Shown one piece after another: positions 1-5,304 of a DNA stretch of 5,304 bases. The notes beneath the pieces were generated by a model that saw only the letters and a program-made list of their open reading frames with translations, was not told the origin of the DNA and searched no databases. The position numbers and the translations under genes were made by a program. The first letter of the stretch is position 1. The number at the start of each line of letters is the position of its first letter. Source of the stretch: an uncultured Treponema sp. (GTDB lineage Bacteria > Spirochaetota > Spirochaetia > Treponematales > Treponemataceae); the NCBI GenBank assembly GCA_946538795.1, contig CAMNGY010000141.1:1-5304 (forward strand). Reading direction: 5' to 3'.

Positions 1-2199
1 AAGGGTGTGGAAGCCTGCGACGCAAAAGAGGCGGAACTGGAGCGGGCCCGTCCCCTGTGGGAGCAGGTCCGGGAGATGGACGGAAAACTCCGCCTTTGCG
101 CCCAGAAAGAGAGGTCAGCCCAGGCACATAAGGAAGACTGCGAAATCAAGCTGGCAAAGGCCATGTCCGATCAGGCCACTTTGCAGGAGGAACTAGGGGC
201 CTTCCGCAGAAAGCTTTCGGAGGCGGACTCATACCTCTCGGACAATGCCGGGGACAGCGAGCTTTCTTCTATTATATCCTCCGTCCTGTCGCTCAGGGAC
301 AACTGCCTGGACAGGCTGGGCAAGCTGGCCGACAAACAGGACAGGCTGAACCGTGCCAAGGCAGAGAAAACAAGGCTCCTCGCAAAAAGGCAGGAAGACG
401 AGGAGAGGCTTGCCGTCGCGGACAGCAAGCTCAGGGCACTTATCTCCCGCGAGTACGCCTCGGCTGCCCGCATAATCAGGGAAGGCCTTCAGGAAGGCAA
501 ACCCTGCCCCGTCTGCGGCTCCCTGTCGCACACGTCCGTGGACGACGGCCATGACCATGCGGGGGCCGGACTGGGGCAGGCAGAGCGCGGACTGGGGCAA
601 AAGGAGCGCGGGCTTGCTTCCGACATACAGTCGCTCAGCCGGGAAATGGACGAGGCACGGGATGCCCTGCAGGATGATGACAAGGAGCTGGGCCTGCAGG
701 AACAGGGAATAGGCATGTACGGTCAGGAAATAGAAACCCTCATGCGGGAGCAGAACGAGAATGTTGACAAAGTTCTTTCTATTGTACAGGGTGTACGGGG
801 GCTTGCGGATATGGGCAGCATACGGACGGCCAGGGATAAGGCAGCCCTCAGCTCCGCGTTCGCCACGCTCCTGTCAGCCCTTGAGGGCAAAAGGAGGACC
901 TTCGAAGAGAAGAGCCAGAACAAGATACAGCTGGATAAAGTCATCCAGGGCAAGCAGGCCGGGCTTGACTCCATTGACATTGACGGCCTTAAGGACTCCG
1001 CGGACAAAGCCTGCAAGGAACATTCCTTTGCCCTCCAGGAACTTTCCATATTGGAATGCGAGAGGAACAAGCTCTTCGGCGACAAGGACGTGAGCAAGGA
1101 GGAAGCCTCGCTCACCAGGGAGGCCGGCCTGCTCCGCAAACAGAAAGACGCCGCCGACGGGGAATGCAACGAGCTTCGCCAGCAGAAGGCAGCCCGTGAA
1201 GGGCAGGTCAAGCAGCTGGAAGAAAGCCTTGCCGCTTCCAAAACCAAACTTGAGGCGGCGGAGAACAGTTTCCGCTCCGCGATTGCCAAGTCCGGCATTG
1301 CGGGAGAGGAGGAGTACCTCGCGTTCATAAGGGACGAGAGCATGTACGGCACGCTCCGCACCAAGGCCGAGGAACTCAAACAAAGGGATACAAGCAGCCG
1401 CACCAAGCTGGAGGCTTCCGACAAGGCCCTGCAGGACTGCCTTGCCCTGAACAAGACGGACAAGCCCCTCGAAGAGCTTGAAATTCGCAAGAAGGAGCTT
1501 GAGGACATTGTATCCTCGGGGAGGGAAAGGATAGGCAAGGTCAAGCAGATCCTGACCGAAAACGACAGCTGCAAGGCTTCCACCGAGAAGCTCCGGGCCG
1601 CCTATGAGAAGGCCAGGGAGGAAAACGGCAGATGGGAAGTCATGAGGAGCCTTGTCGGCAAGGCAGACGGCAGTGACCTTGAAGTCTTTGTCCAGTCGCT
1701 CGCTTTCCAGAGGCTCCTTGTCAGGGCCAACCGCTACCTTATGGACATAACGGGCCGCTACCAGCTTGCGCAAGTGTCCGGCAGTGTGGACTTCATGGTA
1801 CAGGATGCGAATTTCAGCGGGGAAACCGAGGCCCGTCCCGTGTCCAACATGAGCGGAGGCGAAAAGTTCATCATAAGCCTGTCGCTCGCCCTGGGCATAG
1901 CGGAAATTGCCAGCCAGAGCGTCAGCGTGGACTCCCTTTTCCTGGACGAGGGCTTCGGAACACTGAGCGGCAGGCCCCTGACACAGGCGGTGGATGCCCT
2001 CAAGCAGCTGCAAAGGTCAGGCAAGATGCTGGGCATAATAACCCATGTGGATGCCGTCATAAGGGAATTCGACCAGAAGATTGCGGTCGCGCCAGTTGCG
2101 GGCGGTTTCAGCGAGATATCTGGCTCCGGAATAAGCCATGAGAGGAAGGCCCCCGCACGCCCCGCCCCGGGCTTCCCGGCGGAGGGGGAGCTTTTTTAG
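1..2199 (+). CDS. sbcC: SbcC, ATPase subunit of the SbcCD nuclease (5'-truncated by window edge)
   Basis: This is the C-terminal part of the Rad50/SMC-like ATPase that, with the nuclease SbcD, cleaves DNA hairpins and processes blocked double-strand ends in the cytoplasm. The frame is open from base 1, so the real start and the Walker A lobe lie to the left; the family is usually about 1,000 residues, so roughly 300 or more are missing. Counting from the GTG at base 7, the zinc-hook C167-P-V-C170 sits between two long charged coiled-coil arms (about 1-160 and 185-540). The C-terminal ATPase lobe has the ABC signature S616-G-G-E619, Walker B S643-LFLD-E648 and the H-loop H680 in GIITHV. The D-loop reads GTLSG, with Ser where Asp is common; I recall the same form in Bacteroidetes SbcC, so it is probably natural variation. 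recF follows 12 bases later. An upstream sbcD is expected but not visible. The signature, Walker B and hook together make the identity secure. Confidence 0.95.
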   Translation, partial: KGVEACDAKEAELERARPLWEQVREMDGKLRLCAQKERSAQAHKEDCEIKLAKAMSDQATLQEELGAFRRKLSEADSYLSDNAGDSELSSIISSVLSLRDNCLDRLGKLADKQDRLNRAKAEKTRLLAKRQEDEERLAVADSKLRALISREYASAARIIREGLQEGKPCPVCGSLSHTSVDDGHDHAGAGLGQAERGLGQKERGLASDIQSLSREMDEARDALQDDDKELGLQEQGIGMYGQEIETLMREQNENVDKVLSIVQGVRGLADMGSIRTARDKAALSSAFATLLSALEGKRRTFEEKSQNKIQLDKVIQGKQAGLDSIDIDGLKDSADKACKEHSFALQELSILECERNKLFGDKDVSKEEASLTREAGLLRKQKDAADGECNELRQQKAAREGQVKQLEESLAASKTKLEAAENSFRSAIAKSGIAGEEEYLAFIRDESMYGTLRTKAEELKQRDTSSRTKLEASDKALQDCLALNKTDKPLEELEIRKKELEDIVSSGRERIGKVKQILTENDSCKASTEKLRAAYEKAREENGRWEVMRSLVGKADGSDLEVFVQSLAFQRLLVRANRYLMDITGRYQLAQVSGSVDFMVQDANFSGETEARPVSNMSGGEKFIISLSLALGIAEIASQSVSVDSLFLDEGFGTLSGRPLTQAVDALKQLQRSGKMLGIITHVDAVIREFDQKIAVAPVAGGFSEISGSGISHERKAPARPAPGFPAEGELF
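568..609 (+). repeat. In-frame 21-bp tandem duplication in the sbcC coiled coil
   Basis: Two adjacent 21-bp units (568-588 and 589-609) match at 17 of 21 positions and encode GLGQAER and GLGQKER, followed by a partial third copy starting GLAS. The unit is exactly one coiled-coil heptad. It begins 18 residues after the second cysteine of the zinc hook, where the returning helix starts. It looks like a local heptad duplication that keeps the coil in register. Glycines are uncommon in a stable coil and may make this part flexible. Confidence 0.6.
2160..2197 (+). terminator. Terminator-like GC hairpin plus T6 inside the 3' end of sbcC
   Basis: Bases 2160-2171 pair with 2175-2187 around a CTT loop (2172-2174). 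The inner stem is CCGGG/CCCGG. A bulged C at 2180 and one G-A mismatch (2164/2183) interrupt an outer stem of C-G pairs, giving 11 G-C pairs in all. After a GAGC gap come six T residues (2192-2197), the last belonging to the sbcC stop codon. This has the form of an intrinsic terminator, but it is coding sequence (a Pro/Ala/Gly-rich tail) and the gap before the T run is rather long. It may be a partial attenuator between sbcC and recF, or a chance result of GC-rich codons. Confidence 0.35.
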
Positions 2200-2200
2200 C

Positions 2201-2207
2201 AAGGAGA
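2201..2207 (+). promoter_or_regulatory. Ribosome binding site of recF
   Basis: The sequence AAGGAGA lies in the 12-base gap between the sbcC stop and the recF ATG. Its AGGAG core is five bases from the start codon. It is a near-consensus Shine-Dalgarno and fixes the start at 2212 rather than at the later in-frame ATG (codon 19). Its closeness to the sbcC stop suits re-initiation or coupled translation. Confidence 0.8.
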
Positions 2208-2211
2208 AGAA

Positions 2212-3339
2212 ATGCCATTCTGTTCGCTTTCTACGGTAAACTTCAGGAACCTGGACAATTCGACGATGGACCTGCTTGCCCGTGAGGTTTTCTTCACGGG
2301 CGAGAACGGGCAGGGCAAGAGCAACCTGCTGGAGGCCCTCTACTTCTCCTCCTACGGCTCATCTTTCCGCACCCACCTAGACGGGGAGATGGTCAGGAAC
2401 GGGGAGTCCTGCATGTCAGTGCGAACCCTATACCGGGGGGAAGGCGATGAGGGTCACACTTCCTTCATAAGCCTGGAAGGGGGAAAGAAGAAGATGGAGA
2501 GGGACGGCAAGATTGTCCGGGACCGCAAGGAGCTGGTGTCCGCCATGCCCTGCGTCCTCTACAACCATGACGACCTGGACTTCGCGAAAGGCTCTCCCGA
2601 GCGCAAGAGATTCTTCATCGACCAGACCCTGTCCATGTACGACGTGCTTTACATAGACCTGTCCCGCCGCTACAGGCGGGTGCTCAAAAGCCGGAACCTC
2701 TGCCTGAAAGACAGGAATTTCGCCCTGCTGGACAGCTACGACCTGCAGCTGGCACAGAACGGCCTTGAAATCCAGAAACGCCGCAAGATGGCCATCTTCA
2801 AGTTCCGGGGCATCTTCTCACGCCTGTACGAGGAAGTCTCAGGACTTCCCGGCGTAACAATCCGCTACATCCCCTCCTGGAAGAAAACCATGGGTGACAG
2901 CGCGGAGGAGGGACTTCTCGCTGACGCGAACCTGCCATCTATAGACGACGTGATGGCCCGCCTGCGTGACATGCGGCAGGTGGACGCCAAGCTCGGAACC
3001 ACGATGTCAGGCCCCCACCGCGACAGGATAGAATTCGAGAAGGACGGGCAGCCTTTCATCCCCGGAGCGTCGATGGGACAGAGGCGTCTGGTCGCCCTGG
3101 TGCTGCGCACGGCACAGGCCGTATACTTCACCGAGGAGACAAGGCGCAAGCCCGTACTGCTGATGGACGACGTGCTTTTGGAGCTGGATCCCGGCAAGAG
3201 GGAGAGGATGACCGCCATGCTGCCGGACTATGAACAGCTGTTCTGCACCTTCCTGCCCGGCGAGCCATGGAAGAACTACGTCCACAGCGAGACCAAAGTC
3301 TACGAGCTGAAGGGAGGCAAATGGTCCGCCTTGTCTTAG
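2212..3339 (+). CDS. recF: RecF, DNA gap-repair ATPase
   Basis: RecF is a cytoplasmic SMC-like ABC ATPase that works with RecO and RecR to load RecA at single-strand gaps and stalled forks. The 375-residue protein is close to the usual 360-370. Visible motifs in order are FRN (residues 11-13), Walker A G30-ENGQGK-S37 followed by NLLEAL, the family-typical SSFRT segment near residue 50, GPHRD at 267-271, an ABC signature S287-MGQ-R291 (SQGQ is more usual), Walker B V315-LLMD-D320, and the D-loop E324-L-D326. All catalytic elements are intact. A good ribosome site 12 bases after sbcC suggests one transcription unit with it. In many bacteria recF lies beside dnaA, dnaN and gyrB; here the upstream neighbour is sbcC and the downstream neighbour is a convergent, unrelated gene, so it sits away from the classical replication-origin cluster. 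Confidence 0.95.
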   Translation: MPFCSLSTVNFRNLDNSTMDLLAREVFFTGENGQGKSNLLEALYFSSYGSSFRTHLDGEMVRNGESCMSVRTLYRGEGDEGHTSFISLEGGKKKMERDGKIVRDRKELVSAMPCVLYNHDDLDFAKGSPERKRFFIDQTLSMYDVLYIDLSRRYRRVLKSRNLCLKDRNFALLDSYDLQLAQNGLEIQKRRKMAIFKFRGIFSRLYEEVSGLPGVTIRYIPSWKKTMGDSAEEGLLADANLPSIDDVMARLRDMRQVDAKLGTTMSGPHRDRIEFEKDGQPFIPGASMGQRRLVALVLRTAQAVYFTEETRRKPVLLMDDVLLELDPGKRERMTAMLPDYEQLFCTFLPGEPWKNYVHSETKVYELKGGKWSALS

Positions 3340-3365
3340 CATAACAGCATCATGACGGTGTTTCC

Positions 3366-5117
3366 CTAGGAATAATCCGATTTTATCTTCTCTATTCCCT
3401 GAAGGATTTCCGAGCCCAGCGGAAGCCAGACGTACTTGCCCCTGATGGAGTCGGCAGCCTTCACGGGGTCCTGCCCGCTCGCGTCGAAGGCGGCCTTGTA
3501 GTCCGCGTAGAAGACATCCTTGTCCACAGAATAGGACGGCCCTTCCTGCTGCTCCAGGCCGGTAATCCTCCAGCGCCCTCCCTTGTAGCTGAGCGTGACG
3601 GTATCCGTCTTCTTCAAAGCCTGTACGGTTTCCTTTCCGTCCTCTGCGTTTCCTCCATATATGAAGTAATAGGAGACCTCCAGTTTCTTTGTCGCGTTTT
3701 TTTTGATTTCAGCGCCCGCAGACTCCCCGACCGGACGGGGAGCATCCCTTCTGGCCGGGCCAGTGAAGAATATCTCTCCCTTTTTATTTCCGATAAAAAA
3801 CTGGCTTATACCGTACATGGAAAAGGCTCCCCCATTATTGAAAGAAAGCCATTCCGCCGGGCTTGTTGCCTTATAATCGCTGTAGTAGCTGGCCCGGGAC
3901 TTTGTGGTGACGTAGTATGCGCTCATCGCATCTATGACCGCCCCGGAATCCTTTCCTGTCGCGCTTGCCTGAGCCGAAAGCACGTCCATGGTATTGAAAG
4001 CGCTGTAGAACATCTCAGCCGTCTGAATTTCCGACAAGCCCCGCGTGCTGGGCCGGGACATTGACGTCTCGACGCATATCCCCGCGACGACAGCCAGAGC
4101 AAACATACCCACAGCCAGCAGGGTCAGCATGCTCCTGTGCCTGCGTACCCATCGGCGCCTGGCAAGGGCTGACAGAAAGCCCGCCCGCTCCCTTTTTGCA
4201 ATGCGGTCAAATTCCTCGTGGGAAACGTTGGACTTGCGTATCACGCCGATCAGGTTTCCGTCGGGTGCAATGTTCCCGCTTTCCGTCAGCCCCAGCTCCC
4301 TGTACAGGGTTGCCAAAGGGAAAGGGGACGGCTTTTTTGAGGCCGGGGGATTAACCGTTTTGCCCGCCCCTCCGGAATTCCTGTTGCCCGGGCCTTTTAA
4401 TTCCACAGTTCGCTGCAAGCCCTGATCTATGCGCCGGGCAAGTTCCGTATCAAGCCCCCAGACCTTGTGCGCAATATGGACATAGTTTCTGTCGCGGATG
4501 TCCTCTTCCCTTCTCGACTCCTCGCATTCGGTAAAAGGGAAGCCCCCGGTCAGAAGCCTGTAAGCTATGACCGCCTGCGTGAAAGCGCAAGCCGCATCTC
4601 CGTCCAACAGTCTGTTTATATAGAAGCCCTGGCAACTGCCGGCCAGGTCCGGCTCTTCGGCTCCCTGACCAGCGGCTGACGAAAGGCAACTGATTGCCAT
4701 GTCAAAAAGCTTTTCCGGAAGGAAGAGAATTCTCTCAAAGTCAGCGGATATAAATATTCCTCCGGCTCCGACGCGCGGAAGATTCAGGCCCTGTGATATG
4801 GCAGCCTCAATCGCGGAACAGACCCTCGCTCCCGCCAGAAACTCCTTCTCCTTGCTGTCCTTGTCAAAGAAGTACGAGAGCGGCAGCCCGCTGAAAAGGA
4901 AGCCCTCAAGCAGCACGGACTTATCCGGCATCTTGGTGCCCGAGAAGGACCACTTGGAGAAAGCCCAGGTTTCCGTACCGCCGTCTTCCGTCCGCTCCGC
5001 CTTGATTCCCCTCTCCCCCAGCCGGTCCATAATCCGGGCCTTGGAGAACGCGTCCTGCGTCATCCCCGTATCCAAGTAAAGGTTTCCGTCTTTGGAAAAT
5101 ACGAGCTGCTTTTTCAT
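3366..5117 (-). CDS. Membrane-anchored protein with a degenerate kinase-like cytoplasmic domain
   Basis: This 583-residue protein of unknown function has three visible parts. Residues 1-236 look like a very degenerate protein-kinase fold. GAGGIFISADFERILFLP (117-134) occupies the place of the catalytic and DFG region, and AYRLLTGGFPF (185-195) with IDQGLQR (230-236) resembles a kinase C-lobe. No glycine loop, VAIK lysine, HRD or DFG is visible, so ATP transfer is unlikely. A Gly/Pro/Lys-rich linker (about 238-268) and a soluble stretch lead to a basic patch RRRWVRRHR (320-328) and one membrane helix (about 330-349). The positive-inside rule puts the N-terminus in the cytoplasm. Residues 350-583 would lie outside the membrane, as an alpha/beta domain with YSAFNTMD (371-378), AEWL (421-424) and a C-terminal part rich in Tyr and Trp. 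No signal peptide is seen. The ATG at 5117 is chosen for its ribosome site and promoter. I recall similar uncharacterised treponemal membrane proteins but could not compare them. The gene is convergent with recF and probably monocistronic. The gene is certain; the fold is an inference. Confidence 0.85.
   Translation of the reverse strand: MKKQLVFSKDGNLYLDTGMTQDAFSKARIMDRLGERGIKAERTEDGGTETWAFSKWSFSGTKMPDKSVLLEGFLFSGLPLSYFFDKDSKEKEFLAGARVCSAIEAAISQGLNLPRVGAGGIFISADFERILFLPEKLFDMAISCLSSAAGQGAEEPDLAGSCQGFYINRLLDGDAACAFTQAVIAYRLLTGGFPFTECEESRREEDIRDRNYVHIAHKVWGLDTELARRIDQGLQRTVELKGPGNRNSGGAGKTVNPPASKKPSPFPLATLYRELGLTESGNIAPDGNLIGVIRKSNVSHEEFDRIAKRERAGFLSALARRRWVRRHRSMLTLLAVGMFALAVVAGICVETSMSRPSTRGLSEIQTAEMFYSAFNTMDVLSAQASATGKDSGAVIDAMSAYYVTTKSRASYYSDYKATSPAEWLSFNNGGAFSMYGISQFFIGNKKGEIFFTGPARRDAPRPVGESAGAEIKKNATKKLEVSYYFIYGGNAEDGKETVQALKKTDTVTLSYKGGRWRITGLEQQEGPSYSVDKDVFYADYKAAFDASGQDPVKAADSIRGKYVWLPLGSEILQGIEKIKSDYS
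3697..3704 (-). other. Homopolymeric A8 tract in coding sequence
   Basis: Eight T residues on the + strand are eight A on the coding strand, read as ATC AAA AAA AAC (residues 471-474). In the reading frame this creates A_AAA_AAC, a slippery-heptamer form. The tract lies in the predicted outer domain and is out of keeping with the GC-rich surroundings. It could give polymerase or ribosome slippage; no stimulatory element was identified. Confidence 0.5.
4071..4130 (-). other. Transmembrane helix of the kinase-like protein
   Basis: Codons 330-349 encode about 20 uncharged residues rich in Leu, Ala, Val and Gly, preceded by eight Arg/His within nine to ten residues and followed by a polar Ser/Thr/Arg segment. 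This is the only convincing membrane-spanning segment of the protein and defines the inside/outside split. Confidence 0.85.
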
Positions 5118-5129
5118 CCTTGCATCCTT
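5118..5129 (-). promoter_or_regulatory. Ribosome binding site of the kinase-like protein gene
   Basis: On the - strand AAGGA (5125-5129) stands seven bases before the ATG at 5117. A second AAGG (5118-5121) abuts the ATG and is too close to serve. The first fits a Shine-Dalgarno and supports this start. An out-of-frame ATG (5123-5125) overlaps the site. Confidence 0.7.
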
Positions 5130-5146
5130 GTCTTCTTATACTATTG

Positions 5147-5175
5147 ATAATAATGAATCGGAAGATTTGTGTCCA
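5147..5175 (-). promoter_or_regulatory. Sigma-70-type promoter of the kinase-like protein gene
   Basis: Reading the - strand, TGGACA (5170-5175) matches five of six bases of the -35 consensus and TATTAT (5147-5152) matches five of six of the -10 consensus, with the ideal 17-base spacing. Transcription would start near 5140, giving a leader of about 23 bases with the ribosome site inside. An alternative -10, TATAAG at 5135-5140 with TTCCGA 17 bases upstream, has a poorer -35 and would start inside the ribosome site. Confidence 0.6.
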
Positions 5176-5200
5176 CTTTGCAACTTGCGGAAGATTTATG
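5159..5200. repeat. Pair of 13-bp direct repeats at the promoter
   Basis: CGGAAGATTTGTG (5159-5171) and CGGAAGATTTATG (5188-5200) differ at one base and start 29 bp apart. The first overlaps the promoter spacer and the edge of the -35 box; the second lies just upstream of the promoter. Direct repeats about three helical turns apart on one face could bind a regulator, but no known regulator site is recognised. Confidence 0.45.
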
Positions 5201-5219
5201 GGAAATACGGAATCGCAGG

Positions 5220-5304
5220 CCAAATACGAAGGGGTGCGGGGCGGAAAGGGGAGGCCCTAGCCAAATACGAAGGGGCGGGGGCAGAAAGAGGAGGCCCTAG
5301 CCAA
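5220..5304. repeat. GC-rich 40-41 bp intergenic tandem repeat (runs off the window)
   Basis: Unit 1 (5220-5260, 41 bp) and unit 2 (5261-5300, 40 bp) both begin CCAAATACGAAGGGG and end GAGGCCCTAG; a third unit starts with CCAA at the right edge. The middle is a less conserved purine-rich G-tract segment. A related AAATACGGAA at 5203-5212 may be a decayed partial copy at the array border. The 41/40-bp change shifts any reading frame and stops occur, so the array is not a repeat protein. It lies upstream of the kinase-like gene and may extend well beyond the window. Confidence 0.8.

Noticed and set aside
723..1583. A 286-codon Ser/Leu-rich open frame on the - strand
   Set aside because: It is antisense to the sbcC coiled coil; the Ser/Leu bias is the mirror of Glu/Lys/Ala/Arg codons on the + strand.
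874..2013. A 379-codon open frame on the - strand inside sbcC
   Set aside because: It is fully antisense to a gene with intact SbcC motifs, its translation shows no recognisable domain, and long shadow frames are expected in GC-rich coding sequence.
3340..3365. Bidirectional terminator between recF and the - strand gene
   Set aside because: Only a four-base AACA/TGTT pairing with a poor interior is present and no T run follows it.
4045..4425. A 126-codon + strand frame within the kinase-like gene
   Set aside because: It overlaps the well-supported 583-residue gene on the other strand, including its membrane helix, and has no ribosome site or domain.
5220..5304. CRISPR array
   Set aside because: The whole 40-41 bp unit is conserved, including the centre; there are no unique spacers and no cas genes nearby.
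5219..5304. Small - strand peptide gene across the repeats
   Set aside because: The 41/40-bp unit lengths change the frame between units, and no start with a ribosome site is seen.

Overview
The window is a protein-dense bacterial chromosomal fragment of high GC (high fifties per cent by eye). It carries two DNA-repair ATPase genes on the + strand and one envelope-spanning protein gene on the - strand. The best guess for the source is a host-associated spirochaete of the Treponema type. That rests on the 583-residue - strand protein, whose cytoplasmic kinase-like half, single membrane helix and C-terminal motifs resemble uncharacterised treponemal membrane proteins as I remember them, and on frequent AGG (Arg) and ATA (Ile) codons in a GC-rich genome. 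No marker gene proves it.

Layout. Positions 1-2199 hold the C-terminal part of SbcC, the Rad50-like ATPase of the SbcCD nuclease, entering from the left edge. It has the zinc-hook CPVC, long coiled coils, and the ABC signature, Walker B and H-loop motifs. Twelve bases later, behind a strong Shine-Dalgarno, comes a complete recF (2212-3339). The two genes look like one operon, although a GC-rich hairpin followed by six T residues lies inside the last codons of sbcC and could reduce read-through into recF. recF converges on the third gene (3366-5117, - strand) with only 26 bases between the stop codons and no clear terminator.

The third gene has a plausible sigma-70-type promoter at 5147-5175, a ribosome site next to its start, and a pair of 13-bp direct repeats around the promoter. 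From about 5220 to the right edge there is a GC-rich tandem repeat of 40-41 bp that continues beyond the window.

Function. SbcCD trims hairpins and protein-blocked ends, and RecF helps load RecA at single-strand gaps, so the left part is a DNA-repair unit. The - strand gene has no visible link to repair. It looks like a degenerate protein-kinase fold joined through the membrane to an extracytoplasmic domain. No CRISPR array, RNA gene, insertion sequence or phage gene is visible. The items most worth following are the pseudokinase-like membrane protein and the tandem repeat upstream of it.
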